From Mycobacterium scrofulaceum (GTDB taxonomy: Bacteria; Actinomycetota; Actinomycetes; Mycobacteriales; Mycobacteriaceae), in NCBI RefSeq assembly GCF_001667885.1, contig NZ_LZJW01000058.1, forward strand, positions 1 to 64,000: a DNA stretch of 64,000 bases, given 5' to 3'. Of this stretch, positions 54,048 to 63,599 are shown one piece after another; within the stretch, counting starts at the first letter, position 1, and each line of letters opens with the position of its first letter. Under the pieces are notes generated by a model, which saw only the letters and a list, made by a program, of their open reading frames with translations, had not been told where the DNA came from and ran no database searches. A program made the translations under genes and the position numbers.

Positions 54048-54606
54048 CGCGCGCGGACAGCCGGCGGTCGATGACGTCCAGCGCGCGCTCGGCCCATCGA
54101 ACGTTCTCTTCCTCGAACGCGATTCCGCGCAACAGGGTCAGATAGGGGCCGATTCGCTCGGCGTGCGCCAGGAATTCCTCCTCGGCGCGTCCGTCGAGTA
54201 TGCGAGCCCGCAAGCGTTCGTAGCGTTGCAGTTTTGCCGTCGCCCACTGCAGGCGCTCGACGATGGACTCCCGCACGGCGCGGGTGTCCCCGGCGTCCGC
54301 GGCCTGGACCTTGATCAGCAGCTCGTCGCGGATAGCGGACGGCTTCGGCGCCCTCCCGGTGAATTCCCGGATCGCGTCGTGGCCGGCGTCGGTCAGTGCG
54401 AACAGGCGCTTGTTGGGCCGGCGCTCCTGCTGCACGACGCGTGCCTCGATGAGCCCCTGCTCGGCGAGGCGGTCGAGCTCTCGGTACAGCTGCTGAGGGG
54501 TGGCCATCCAGAAGTTCGCCACGGAGGCGTCGAAGTCTTTGGCCAGGTCGTACCCGGACGACTCGCCCTCTAGGAGGGCCGCCAAGACAGCGTCACGCAG
54601 CGACAT
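53956..54606 (-). CDS. PadR-family transcriptional regulator
   Basis: 216 residues from ATG 54604-54606; an ATG 18 bases earlier is possible. The winged-helix domain (1-85) reads MSLRDAVLAALLEGESSGYDLAKDF, WMATPQQLYRELDRLAEQGLIEARV and RRPNKRLFALTDAGHDAI, trimmed here to these separate pieces. A helical Vir_act_alpha_C-like dimer domain follows (95-180). The final 30 residues are very basic and are encoded antisense to the decarboxylase end. PadR proteins repress genes for phenolic-acid or drug resistance. It is divergent from the SnoaL/LLM pair, its likely target. Confidence 0.92.
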   Translation of the reverse strand: MSLRDAVLAALLEGESSGYDLAKDFDASVANFWMATPQQLYRELDRLAEQGLIEARVVQQERRPNKRLFALTDAGHDAIREFTGRAPKPSAIRDELLIKVQAADAGDTRAVRESIVERLQWATAKLQRYERLRARILDGRAEEEFLAHAERIGPYLTLLRGIAFEEENVRWAERALDVIDRRLSARAKQTPNSPRRRAAVGRATHPDRPRERSPRR

Positions 54607-54725
54607 CGAAGAAGAGTACAACAATAGGAGTATTCAACAAAGTGATTAATCGCACTATGGACACGAACGGGCGGACCGCATAGCGTCAACGGCACTTCTC
54701 CAGCGAATCCAAGTCGAGGTGTCGG

Positions 54726-55148
54726 ATGCATCCCTTCCGCAAGGCGGTCGAAGACCGCGACGAGAGCGGCATCCACGCGCTGCTGGCCGACGACGTCGTG
54801 TTCACCAGCCCGGTCGCGTTCAAGCCCTACGTCGGCAAGCCGATCACCGCGGCGATCCTGCGCGGCGTGTTGCGCATATTCGAAGACTTCCGTTACGTCC
54901 GTGAGATTCACGACGGCAACGGGCGCGACCATGCGCTGGTGTTCGAGACGGGAATAGCCGGAGCGCCCGGGGTCAAGATCACCGGCTGCGACTTCCTGCA
55001 TTTCAACGACGACGGCCTCATCGACGAGTTCATGGTGATGGTGCGGCCGCTTTCGGGCGCGAAGGCGTTGTCCGAGGCGATGGGCGCCCAGTTCGAGCGG
55101 ATCCAGCGCGAGGCGCTCGAGCTGGCCGACCAGTTCACCACCGCTTAG
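54726..55148 (+). CDS. SnoaL-like / NTF2-fold protein
   Basis: 140 residues from ATG 54726. The cone-like NTF2 fold is seen in FRKAVEDRDESGIHALLADDVVFTSP, RILR-type helices and ITGCDFLHFNDDGLIDEFMVMVRPL (key pieces ALLADDVVF and FNDDGLIDEF). These proteins are small isomerases, cyclases or ligand binders; none can be assigned. Eleven bases separate it from the LLM gene downstream, forming an operon divergent from padR. Confidence 0.85.
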   Translation: MHPFRKAVEDRDESGIHALLADDVVFTSPVAFKPYVGKPITAAILRGVLRIFEDFRYVREIHDGNGRDHALVFETGIAGAPGVKITGCDFLHFNDDGLIDEFMVMVRPLSGAKALSEAMGAQFERIQREALELADQFTTA

Positions 55149-55159
55149 GAAGAGCGAAC

Positions 55160-56197
55160 ATGCGAATCGGATTGGGCATCAACTACGCGGGCGGCTTCAA
55201 GGACGTCGCCGCCGAAGTGGCCGACCTCGAGCGTGCCGGGCTCGACATCGTCTTTGTCCCCGAGGCTTATTCGTTCGATGCGGTGAGCGCGCTGGGCTAT
55301 CTGGCCGCCAGCACCCAACGGGTCGGACTCGCTTCGGGGATCCTGCAGCTCTACACCCGAACGCCCACGCTGACGGCGATGACCGCCGCCGGACTCGACT
55401 ACGTCTCCGATGGCCGGTTCACCCTCGGGCTGGGGGCTTCGGGCCCGCAAGTCATCGAGGGCTTCCACGGCGTGCCTTACGACGCGCCGATCGGCCGGAC
55501 CCGCGAGGTGATCGACATCTGCCGCCAGGTGTGGCGGCGCGAGCCCGTCAAACACCAGGGCAAGTACTACACGATTCCGCTGCCCGCCGGGCAGGGCACC
55601 GGGCTCGGAAAGCCCCTCAAGCTGATCAACCAGCCTGTGCGAGAACGCATTCCAATACTGGTCGCGGCGCTGGGCCCCAAGAATGTCGAGCTCGCCGCAG
55701 AGATCGCCGAGGGCTGGCAGCCCATCTTCTACCTGCCGGAGAAGGCGCAGGAGGTGTGGGGCGAGGCGCTGGCCGTCGGCCGCGCCAAGCGGGACGCCGC
55801 CCTGGGTGATCTGGACATCTACGCCGGCCCAGTGCTCGCCATCGGTGAAAACGTGGAATCGCTAAGGGAATTCGTCAAGCCCCACCTGGCCCTCTACATC
55901 GGCGGCATGGGCGCCAAGGGCAAGAACTTCTACCACGCCCTGGCCACCAAGTACGGCTACGGCCCGCAGGCCGATCGGATCCAAGAGCTTTACCTGGCGG
56001 GCGACAAGGACGGCGCCGCCAAGGTCGTGCCCGACGACCTGGTGCGGGACGTGAACCTGATCGGCAGCCGCGAGTTCGTCCGGGATCGGCTGGCCGCGTT
56101 CCGAGAAGCGGGGGTCACCACGCTCAACGTCGCACCCATCGCGTCCACAACGGGCGAGCGGGTCAAGCTGATCGAGACCCTGCGCGAACTCCTCTGA
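55160..56197 (+). CDS. LLM-class F420-dependent oxidoreductase (TIGR03559-type)
   Basis: 345 residues from ATG 55160 with AGGAAGAG upstream. The luciferase-like barrel shows LERAGLDIVFVPEAYSFDAVSALGYL, TQRVGLASGILQLYTRTPTLTAMTA and DGRFTLGLGASGPQVIEGFHG, here named by the pieces VPEAYSFDAVS, LYTRTPT and LGLGASGPQV. This subgroup is mycobacterial and F420-linked. It probably acts on the same compound as the upstream SnoaL-like protein under PadR control. It is convergent with the next membrane-protein gene (eight bases). Confidence 0.93.
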   Translation: MRIGLGINYAGGFKDVAAEVADLERAGLDIVFVPEAYSFDAVSALGYLAASTQRVGLASGILQLYTRTPTLTAMTAAGLDYVSDGRFTLGLGASGPQVIEGFHGVPYDAPIGRTREVIDICRQVWRREPVKHQGKYYTIPLPAGQGTGLGKPLKLINQPVRERIPILVAALGPKNVELAAEIAEGWQPIFYLPEKAQEVWGEALAVGRAKRDAALGDLDIYAGPVLAIGENVESLREFVKPHLALYIGGMGAKGKNFYHALATKYGYGPQADRIQELYLAGDKDGAAKVVPDDLVRDVNLIGSREFVRDRLAAFREAGVTTLNVAPIASTTGERVKLIETLRELL

Positions 56198-56205
56198 ACG
56201 CCCGG

Positions 56206-57276
56206 CTAACCCTCCGCGGGTGACCGACCCAACACGCGGGAACACGTCACGAACGCGACCAACGTGACCGAAAACCACGCGGCCAGAACGACGAACGGCA
56301 GCGCGCGCTGATAATGCGGAAAGTAGGTCGCGGTGTGGATGGCGGTGACCGTGGCGCCGCTCGGCAGGGCGTGGTTGAGGAACGCGAACGGCTGCGGCAG
56401 GAGTGACGCCGAAACCGCGCCCCCCGACGATGTGTTGCCCAGCAGAATGAACACCCCCCAGGTCGGGATGATCGCCCACCGATGGGTCAACACCAGCATG
56501 GTCGAATTGAACAGCGCCGCAATGGCGATCTGCAGCGAGATCAGCAGCCACACCTCCGGGAAGCGGTTATCGAGCGCGCCCAGGACCGGCCCGGCGACCA
56601 CGGTCAGTGCCGCCCCGCCGATCACGGACAGGGCCGCCACGCAGGTCAGCCACCCGCGCAGCGAAAGCGTCTTGACGTTGGCGCGCAACTGGAACATCGT
56701 GACGAACCCCAGGATCGTCGCGGCGATGGTCACGTAGAACGTCGCCAGGCCGGACGGATCGGAGGCAGGCAGCGGGTGCAGGTCGGTGATCGGCAGCAGA
56801 TAACGCCCGGGGGCCGGCTCGTCAAGTTGTGTCAAGACGCGCGCCGACGACGAGCCGCTGGCGCTCGACAGCAGGAGTTCGGGCGGCGCCACGGTGCCGT
56901 CGATGACGGCGGTGATCGTTTGACGATCGACTGCGGCGATGGCCGCCTGGCGCGACGGGTAAGTGCGGACCTTGAATTCGTGCCTGCCCTGTTGCATTCC
57001 GGCGACGATGGGCGCGGTGACCGAGGGCGGCCCGACGACGCCGATGGGCAGTTCCCGCGGGGCGGGCCGGCCGAGCGCCACCGTGTAGGCGGCCGCGAAG
57101 GTTGAGGTCATGACCACCGCGATGGCCATAACCGCTGCGGCCTTACGGATCTCGAGAGGCACCCGCCGAATGGAGAGCCGGTGCCCGGTTTTGCCGGCGG
57201 ATTCCCCGATGTCGTCAACGCGGTCAACGTCGTCGACGCCCGGCGGCGCGGTGCTCACGGATGTGTCTCTGGTCAT
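56206..57276 (-). CDS. YhgE/Pip-like or DUF3533-like integral membrane protein
   Basis: 356 residues from ATG 57274-57276. Topology: a cytosolic N-tail of about 45 residues, one helix (AAAVMAIAVVMTSTFAAAY), a 110-residue extracellular domain beginning LPIGVVGPPSVTAPIVAGMQ, then five helices to the C-terminus. This layout is that of ABC-2-permease-like YhgE/Pip proteins and their mycobacterial relatives. No ATPase is adjacent. The function is unknown; export of lipids or proteins is a common guess. It follows the MFS gene on the same strand by about 100 bases. Confidence 0.8.
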   Translation of the reverse strand: MTRDTSVSTAPPGVDDVDRVDDIGESAGKTGHRLSIRRVPLEIRKAAAVMAIAVVMTSTFAAAYTVALGRPAPRELPIGVVGPPSVTAPIVAGMQQGRHEFKVRTYPSRQAAIAAVDRQTITAVIDGTVAPPELLLSSASGSSSARVLTQLDEPAPGRYLLPITDLHPLPASDPSGLATFYVTIAATILGFVTMFQLRANVKTLSLRGWLTCVAALSVIGGAALTVVAGPVLGALDNRFPEVWLLISLQIAIAALFNSTMLVLTHRWAIIPTWGVFILLGNTSSGGAVSASLLPQPFAFLNHALPSGATVTAIHTATYFPHYQRALPFVVLAAWFSVTLVAFVTCSRVLGRSPAEG

Positions 57277-57378
57277 GGGGAGCTGGCTTATCTCCGGTCC
57301 CGGGGCGGCGCTCTCGAGCCACCCGCCCGGATCGTGATCACTGCGTGGTACCCGCGCGGCGCCCGGCGAAACTCGCCG

Positions 57379-58602
57379 TCAGCCCTGGCGGTGGGCGTCC
57401 CGTCGAAGTCGAACCGCGCGACTGACGGCGGTAAGCAGGGCGAGCGCCGCCATCACGGCGAGAATCGTCGTCGAAATCGCCGATCCGACCGTCGTCAAGA
57501 TCAGTGGCAGGCCGAAGCCGACGTAGGTCACCACGTAGAACGCACCCACGAGCGCACCTCGCAAGCGCCTCGGCGCCGCGGCCTCCAAGTCGATCAAGCC
57601 CTCGCGCAGACACAGGCCGGACGCGCAGCCCAGCACCAGGAACAGCGGCAGGCCCAACGCCGGCGAAATGGTCGCCGGGGCCAGCGCGGTGACCGCGTAG
57701 CCGAGCCCGGCCAGCGCCGCACCGGCCGTGCCGGCCTGCGGACCCCACCGGCGGGCCCGGGCGAGCACCTGGACGAGCCCGCTGACGCCATTGACCATGA
57801 GCGTGGCCAGGCCGGCGGCCATTGGCGCCGCGAGCCCGGTATGCAGCCGGGCCGGAATCGCGATGAACCCCAGCGTGGCCGACGCGAACACCCACGGGGC
57901 CAGTGGCATGGCCCAGCCCAACGCCCGCCCGGCGCCCTGGCCCGCGCCCGGCGACGGCTCCCACGCCGGTGCGGCCGGCAAGGCCTCGCCCCGCGCCCCG
58001 CGCCCCGCAAGCAGCGCGATGGCCATCGCCGCCAAGCCGATGGCGGCCGCGACCCCGAACGACAACCGGATGCCGGCGGGCCCGACCGCGGCGATCATGG
58101 CTCCGACGAATGGGCCGATCGCGAAACCGCCCATCAACACCGCACCGGCGGTGGCCGCCCCGGCGGGCCCCTTGAGGTCGGAGGCCCACGCGGTGCAGGA
58201 ACTCATGGCCAACCCGACGCCGAGCCCGACGACCAGGCGGCCCAGCAGCAGCGCCTCGTACTGCTGCGAGCACAGCATCGCCACCGTTCCCGCGACGGCG
58301 GTCGCCGAACCGGCCAGCGCGACCGACCGGCGCCCGAACGTATCGGATGCGCGCCCGCCCACGAGCAGGCCCGGCAGCAATCCCAGCGCGTAGATCCCGA
58401 AGATCGCATCGAGCGTGGCCGAGCTGAGGTGTTGCCGAACGCTGAGCAGCGGCATCAACGCGACGAAGTGGTTCGCGACCCAGCCGATGGACAGGAGCAG
58501 CACCAGCACACCGGCGAACGCCCCCCGCGCCGGAGCCGCGACGTCCGCCTCTTCCAGCGTGGCCAGCGCCGACCGCGGAGTTGACCCGTTGGGCGAGGGC
58601 AC
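57379..58602 (-). CDS. MFS transporter, drug/metabolite type
   Basis: 407 residues from GTG 58600-58602 with AAGGAA upstream. Twelve helices; loop 2-3 motif GGRASDTFGRRSVALAG is clear. Helix 4-5 carries GRLVVGLGVGLAMSSCTAWASD. It resembles 12-helix sugar- or drug-type MFS carriers; the substrate is unknown. The C-tail is basic (RAVRLRRDAHRQ). Probably cotranscribed with the downstream membrane protein. Confidence 0.88.
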   Translation of the reverse strand: MPSPNGSTPRSALATLEEADVAAPARGAFAGVLVLLLSIGWVANHFVALMPLLSVRQHLSSATLDAIFGIYALGLLPGLLVGGRASDTFGRRSVALAGSATAVAGTVAMLCSQQYEALLLGRLVVGLGVGLAMSSCTAWASDLKGPAGAATAGAVLMGGFAIGPFVGAMIAAVGPAGIRLSFGVAAAIGLAAMAIALLAGRGARGEALPAAPAWEPSPGAGQGAGRALGWAMPLAPWVFASATLGFIAIPARLHTGLAAPMAAGLATLMVNGVSGLVQVLARARRWGPQAGTAGAALAGLGYAVTALAPATISPALGLPLFLVLGCASGLCLREGLIDLEAAAPRRLRGALVGAFYVVTYVGFGLPLILTTVGSAISTTILAVMAALALLTAVSRAVRLRRDAHRQG

Positions 58603-58803
58603 GGGGCGTTCCTTTCCTTCGGGGCAGCGGCGGTCGGACCGGCGAAACCTAAACGACGATGTGGACGAGGCAGTTATTCCCGTTCGCCCGGCGAATGCAC
58701 GCGGCGCAACCGCCCGGCCGGTTGGGGCAAATGGCGTGCGAGGGTTTCAAATCGGCCGATTCGGTGTACTGATACCACTACCGAAGCTCCAGGAGGGCAA
58801 ACG

Positions 58804-59082
58804 ATGAAGCACATTGCTGCCGCGACGTTCGCGATAGCCGTCCTGCTGTCCAGCGCGTGTTCGGCCTCACAGGTGATCAACACCGGCGGCGACACCAAGT
58901 GCAAGGACTTCACGACGCAGGACGAGAAGAAGCAGAACGACGAAGTCAGCAAGATGCTGAAGGACAAGAACGGCACCGACCCGTCCAACGCCGAGATCAC
59001 CGCCACTCGGCTGTCGGCGGCGACGTACTGCCAGACCTTGGGCAAGCCGGACACCAAGATCTCGGAAGCCCCCCACGGCTGA
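58804..59082 (+). CDS. Small exported protein, probable lipoprotein, HdeA-like spacing
   Basis: 92 residues from ATG 58804 with AGGAGG seven bases upstream. The signal peptide MKHIAAATFAIAVLLSSACSAS ends in a lipobox-like SSAC (residues 17-20), one position off the strict LxxC form. The mature part is hydrophilic: TKCKDFTTQDEKKQND, then KMLKDKNGTDPSNAEI and LSAATYCQTLGKPD. Two cysteines about 44 residues apart and the short helical pattern recall HdeA-type periplasmic acid chaperones. That likeness is weak inference. Confidence 0.7.
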   Translation: MKHIAAATFAIAVLLSSACSASQVINTGGDTKCKDFTTQDEKKQNDEVSKMLKDKNGTDPSNAEITATRLSAATYCQTLGKPDTKISEAPHG

Positions 59083-59181
59083 CGTTGATCGCAGCCGCCG
59101 GCTAGCGATCGCGCGTCGCGGGTTTTAATCATCGGCAACGCAACCCTGGCGGCCGCCGAGCGCGATTCCTAGGCTGCGCGG

Positions 59182-59988
59182 GTGATGTCGACCAGTCCCG
59201 CGCCGGCACGCGTGTCACTGCGTCGGGTCAACCGCACGTTCGGAACGCGCGCCGTGCTGCGCGATGTCGACATCGAGATCCAACCCGGGCAGGTCGTCGC
59301 ACTGCTCGGGCCTTCGGGCAGCGGCAAGTCGACGCTGCTGCGACTCGTGGCCGGTCTCGACCGGCCCAGCGCCGGGCGGATCGAGATTGACGGACGAGCC
59401 GTCCGAGGGGTCGACCCGCGTTGCGCTGTGGTGTTCCAGGAGCCGCGCCTGCTGCCATGGCGATCGCTTGCGGCCAACGTCGCCTTCGGTCTACCGCCCG
59501 GAACACCGCGCGCGAAAGGCGCTGGGGAGGTGCAACATTGGCTGGATGTCGTCGGGCTGACCGACTTCGGTGAGCATCGCCCGCGACAGGTGTCCGGCGG
59601 CATGGCGCAACGCGCCGGGCTCGCACGGGCCCTCGCGCGCCGGCCGAGCGTCCTGTTGCTCGACGAGCCGCTCGCGGCCCTGGACGCGCTGACCCGATTG
59701 CGGATGCAGGACCTGCTCGACAGGGTGCAGCACGAGGCGGGCACCACCACGTTGCTGGTGACCCACGACGTCGACGAGGCGGCGATCCTCGCCGACCGCG
59801 TGCTGGTGCTGCGCGCCGAATCGTCCGGCGCGGCCGGCATCGGCGCGACATTCGACGTCGCGATCCCCAAGCCACGCGACCGCGGCGACCCGCGAATCAC
59901 CGCGCTGCGCGAACAGTTGCTCGACGAGCTCGGCGTGCCGCGACGCGGCGGCGCCGATGCCGGAAAAGCGGTTTTCCAGGAGGCATAA
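59182..59988 (+). CDS. ABC transporter ATP-binding protein, sulfonate/nitrate/taurine type
   Basis: 268 residues from GTG 59182; TAGGCT at 59170-59175 stands six bases before it, so the operon mRNA is probably leaderless (ATG 59185 is alternative). Walker A is G43PSGSGKS50, the signature VSGG is at 137-140, Walker B LLLDEP at 158-163, and the switch His in THDVDEA follows. The type is SsuB/TauB/NrtD-like. It is followed by a binding lipoprotein and a permease, completing one importer. Confidence 0.93.
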   Translation: MMSTSPAPARVSLRRVNRTFGTRAVLRDVDIEIQPGQVVALLGPSGSGKSTLLRLVAGLDRPSAGRIEIDGRAVRGVDPRCAVVFQEPRLLPWRSLAANVAFGLPPGTPRAKGAGEVQHWLDVVGLTDFGEHRPRQVSGGMAQRAGLARALARRPSVLLLDEPLAALDALTRLRMQDLLDRVQHEAGTTTLLVTHDVDEAAILADRVLVLRAESSGAAGIGATFDVAIPKPRDRGDPRITALREQLLDELGVPRRGGADAGKAVFQEA

Positions 59989-59994
59989 GAAGTG

Positions 59995-60948
59995 ATGAAA
60001 GTGCGCTACCTGATCGCCGTTTCGGTGCTGGCCGCCGCGGGCTGCGGCGCGCCGTCCGGGACGACGGCGGCCAAGGACATCCACCTGGACTACGCCTACT
60101 ACAACCCGCTGAGCTTGGTGGTCCGCGACCAGCACCTGCTGGAGGGCCGGGGTTACAACGTGACCTGGGTGCTGTCGGCGGGCAGCAACAAGGCCAACGA
60201 GGGCCTGCGGTCCAAGGCACTCGACTTCGGGTCGACCGCCGGTTCGGCCGCTTTGGTCGCGCGGGCCAACGGCACGCCCATCAAGATCATCGACGTGTAC
60301 AGCAAGCCGGAGTGGACCGCCCTGGTGGTGGGCAAGAACTCGCCGGCAAACGCGGTCGCCGATCTCAAGGGGAAGAAGATCGCGGTCACCAAGGGCACCG
60401 ACCCCTACTTCTTCCTGCTGCAATCCCTTGCCACGGCGGGGCTTTCAACCGCCGACGTGGAAATCGTCAACCTGCAGCACGCCGACGGGAAAACCGCCCT
60501 GGAACGTGGCGACGTGGACGCCTGGGCCGGGCTGGATCCGTTCATGGCGCAGACGGTTCAGCAGCAGGGCTCACGGTTGCTTTACCGCAACCCGGATTTC
60601 AACTCCTATGGCGTGCTGAACGTCCGCGACGACTTCAGCGCCGCCCATCCCGATGCCGTCCAGTCCGTGGTCGACAGCTATGAGGAGGCCCGGAAATGGG
60701 CGAAGGCGCATCCCGAAGAGCTGGCGGCGTTGCTCGCCTCGCAGGCGAAGGTGACACCGAGCGTGGCCCAGGAGGAGTTGCGACGGACCGCGCTGGACAT
60801 CCCACCCGCGCCGGGCGACCCGCAGCGGACGGTGCTGACCAACATCTTGCCGATCGCGGTCGCGGACTCCGACATCAAATCCGACGACGCCGGCCGTGGC
60901 GCACTCGGAACGATCATCGAGCCGAAATACGCCCGACAGGTGTCCTGA
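59995..60948 (+). CDS. ABC transporter substrate-binding lipoprotein, SsuA/NrtA-like
   Basis: 317 residues from ATG 59995 (GTG directly before it; GGAGG upstream). The signal peptide ends at LAAAGCGAPSG, where Cys is the lipid-modified residue. The mature part is a type II periplasmic-binding fold: GSTAGSAALVARANGTPIKII, LKGKKIAVTKGTDPYFFLLQ, ERGDVDAWAGLDPFMAQTVQ, here cited as their central pieces. The family binds alkanesulfonates, nitrate or aromatic sulfonates. Its stop is overlapped by the permease frame (CTGA). Confidence 0.92.
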   Translation: MKVRYLIAVSVLAAAGCGAPSGTTAAKDIHLDYAYYNPLSLVVRDQHLLEGRGYNVTWVLSAGSNKANEGLRSKALDFGSTAGSAALVARANGTPIKIIDVYSKPEWTALVVGKNSPANAVADLKGKKIAVTKGTDPYFFLLQSLATAGLSTADVEIVNLQHADGKTALERGDVDAWAGLDPFMAQTVQQQGSRLLYRNPDFNSYGVLNVRDDFSAAHPDAVQSVVDSYEEARKWAKAHPEELAALLASQAKVTPSVAQEELRRTALDIPPAPGDPQRTVLTNILPIAVADSDIKSDDAGRGALGTIIEPKYARQVS

Positions 60949-61694
60949 GGATCCCGCTTGCCCTGGCGGGCCTGGCCGTCCCGCTGCTCCTGCTGGGCGC
61001 CTGGCAACTGGTGACCGCCGCGGGATGGTTCTCGGCCAGTCAACTGCCCGCACCCGGCGACGTGGTGGCGGCGCTGGGCGAACTGCTGCGGCGCGGTGAG
61101 CTCTGGACCCATGTGCAGGCCAGCCTGGGGCGAGTCTCGCTGGGATACCTGGCCGGCTCGGCGGCGGCGCTGGCGCTGGGATCGGTTGTCGGGCTGTCGG
61201 TTACGGCCCGCAGGCTGCTCGCCCCGACGGTGGCGGCCTTCCGCACTGTGCCATCGCTGGCGTGGGTTCCGTTGCTGCTCTTGTGGTTTGGCATCGACGA
61301 GACGCCGAAGGTCCTGTTGGTCGCCATCGGTGCGTTCTTCCCCGTGTACACGACGACGGCGTCGGCGCTGTCGCACGTCGACCCGCAACTCTTGGAGGTT
61401 GGCCGCGCCTACGGCCGGCACGGTGCCGCACTGTTGGTGACGGTCATGCTGCCCGCGGCGGCGCCCGCACTGCTGAACGGGCTGCGGCTTGGCCTGGCGA
61501 ATGCGTGGCTGTTCCTGGTGGCCGCCGAGTTGATCGCCTCGTCGAAGGGGCTCGGCTTCCTGTTGATCGACAGCCAGAACACCGGCCGTACCGACGTGAT
61601 GCTGTTGGCGATCGCGCTGCTCGCCGCGCTGGGCAAGCTCAGCGACGCCGCGCTGGGCGCGTTGGAGAAGCGGATGGCGCGCCGGCGTAACTAG
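60945..61694 (+). CDS. ABC transporter permease, SsuC-like, with apparent CTG start
   Basis: 249 residues if begun at CTG 60945, which overlaps the TGA of the binding-protein gene as CTGA. No ATG, GTG or TTG occurs in this frame between there and the first helix ([19 protein letters not shown]); the nearest ATG upstream, at 60696, would add about 80 residues of non-membrane sequence. Six helices and the EAA-like loop ([29 protein letters not shown], key part [12 protein letters not shown]) are normal. The usual ATGA coupling seems mutated to CTGA. The stop shares CTAG with the convergent ctaD stop. Confidence 0.85.
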   Translation: MRIPLALAGLAVPLLLLGAWQLVTAAGWFSASQLPAPGDVVAALGELLRRGELWTHVQASLGRVSLGYLAGSAAALALGSVVGLSVTARRLLAPTVAAFRTVPSLAWVPLLLLWFGIDETPKVLLVAIGAFFPVYTTTASALSHVDPQLLEVGRAYGRHGAALLVTVMLPAAAPALLNGLRLGLANAWLFLVAAELIASSKGLGFLLIDSQNTGRTDVMLLAIALLAALGKLSDAALGALEKRMARRRN

Positions 61695-63427
61695 TTGATG
61701 GTGACATCACCCGCATCGGCCGGTGCGCTCACGAGTTGGTGGCGGCCGACGTGTGCCTCGGCGCGCATGCGCTCGACCATGTGTGGGTAGTGCAATTCGA
61801 AAGCCGGCCGCTCCGAACGGATTCGGGGCAGCTCGGTGAAGTTGTGCCGCGGCGGAGGGCAGCTGGTCGCCCACTCCAGGGAATTGCCGTGGCCCCAGGG
61901 GTCGTCCACCAGCACCGGCTCGCCGTAGCGCCAGCTCTTGAACACATTCCACACGAACGGCAGAACCGAGACGGCGAGGATGAAGGCGCCGATAGTGGAT
62001 ACGAGGTTGAGCGTCTCAAACCCGTCGGTGGGCAGGTAGTCGGCGTAGCGGCGCGGCATCCCCGAATTGCCGAGCCAGTGCTGGACCAAGAAGGTGGTGT
62101 GGAAGCCGATGAAGGTCAGCCAGAAGTGCAGCTTGCCCAGCCGCTCGTCGAGCAGGCGACCGGTCATCTTCGGGAACCAGAAATAGATGCCCGCGTAGGT
62201 GGCGAACACGATCGTGCCGAACAACGTGTAGTGGAAGTGCGCCACCACGAAGTACGTGTCGGTGATGTGAAAGTCGAGCGGGGGGCTGGCGAGCAACACG
62301 CCCGTCAACCCCCCGATGAGGAAGGTCAGCAGGAACCCGATGGCGAACAGCATCGGTGATTCGAATGTCAACTGGCCCTTCCACATGGTGCCGATCCAGT
62401 TGAAGAATTTGATCCCGGTGGGGACGGCGATCAGGAATGTCATGAACGAAAAGAACGGCAGCAGCACGGCGCCGGTGGCGTACATGTGGTGCGCCCACAC
62501 CGCCACCGACAGGGCGGCGATCGACAGCGTCGCGTAAACCAGTGTGCTGTAACCGAACAGCGGCTTGCGGGAGAACACCGGGACGATCTCGGAGATGATG
62601 CCGAAGAACGGCAGGGCGATCACGTACACCTCGGGATGCCCGAAGAACCAGAACAAGTGCTGAAACAGCATCACCCCGCCGTTGGCCGGATCGTAGATGT
62701 GCGCACCGAGGCGACGGTCAGCCTCCAGGCCGAACAACGCCGCGGTCAACAGCGGGAAGACGATCAGGACAAGCACACTGGTGACCAGGATGTTCCAGGT
62801 GAAGATCGGCATCCGGAACATCGTCATGCCCGGGGCCCGCAGGCAGACCACGGTGGTGATCATGTTGACCGCGCCCAGAATGGTGCCCAGACCACCGACA
62901 CCGACGCCCAGGATCCACAGGTCGCCACCCACACCGGGACTGTGCACGGCGTCGGACAGTGGCGTGTAGGCGGTCCACCCGAAATCGGCGGCGCCGCCGG
63001 GAACGATGAAGCCGCCCAACGCGATCAGCGCCCCGCAGATGAACAGCCAGAACGACAACGCGTTGAGCCGCGGGAACGCCACGTCGGGGGCACCGATCTG
63101 CAGGGGCAGCACTAGGTTGGCGAAGCCGAAAACGATGGGCGTCGCATAGAACAGCAACATCGCCGTGCCGTGCATGGTGAACAGCTGGTTGTACTGTTCG
63201 TTGGACAGGAATTGCAGCCCGGGTCGGGCCAGTTCGAGGCGCAGGAGCAGCGCCATCAGACCGCCGATGAAGAAGAAGACGAAACAGGCGACCATGTACA
63301 TGATGCCGATCATCTTGTGGTCGGTCGTGCTGATGAGTTTGTAGATCAGGTTGCCCTTGGGCCCCGTTCGTGCGGGGAACGGCCGGCGGGCCTGCAGGCC
63401 GCTGGCGGGCGGCGCTTCAGCGGTCAT
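61691..63427 (-). CDS. ctaD: Cytochrome c oxidase subunit I
   Basis: 578 residues from ATG 63425-63427. Twelve-helix haem-copper oxidase core: first haem-a His in [13 protein letters not shown], CuB His with cross-linked Tyr in [11 protein letters not shown], the His pair in WAHHMYATG, and the haem a3/a ligands in [11 protein letters not shown]. The C-terminus ([31 protein letters not shown], in part) is the mycobacterial type that joins the bcc-aa3 supercomplex. In M. tuberculosis ctaD (Rv3043c) lies next to serB2; here the neighbour is an ABC importer, so this may be a second copy or a rearranged locus. Confidence 0.96.
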   Translation of the reverse strand: MTAEAPPASGLQARRPFPARTGPKGNLIYKLISTTDHKMIGIMYMVACFVFFFIGGLMALLLRLELARPGLQFLSNEQYNQLFTMHGTAMLLFYATPIVFGFANLVLPLQIGAPDVAFPRLNALSFWLFICGALIALGGFIVPGGAADFGWTAYTPLSDAVHSPGVGGDLWILGVGVGGLGTILGAVNMITTVVCLRAPGMTMFRMPIFTWNILVTSVLVLIVFPLLTAALFGLEADRRLGAHIYDPANGGVMLFQHLFWFFGHPEVYVIALPFFGIISEIVPVFSRKPLFGYSTLVYATLSIAALSVAVWAHHMYATGAVLLPFFSFMTFLIAVPTGIKFFNWIGTMWKGQLTFESPMLFAIGFLLTFLIGGLTGVLLASPPLDFHITDTYFVVAHFHYTLFGTIVFATYAGIYFWFPKMTGRLLDERLGKLHFWLTFIGFHTTFLVQHWLGNSGMPRRYADYLPTDGFETLNLVSTIGAFILAVSVLPFVWNVFKSWRYGEPVLVDDPWGHGNSLEWATSCPPPRHNFTELPRIRSERPAFELHYPHMVERMRAEAHVGRHQLVSAPADAGDVTIN

Positions 63428-63599
63428 GCACTACCTCCACGGGGTCCAGTCACCGGGCCCGGTGATCAAGCCGCCCAAGTATTTCGGGCCGGCGGCCGAC
63501 CGACCTAGGGCCAAACGTCCCTAATTGCAGGCGATCCCCGAGCAATGCGGGGTAGGAAGGGAAGGCTTCCCAACGCTGACCGGAAACCTCGCCGACCCG

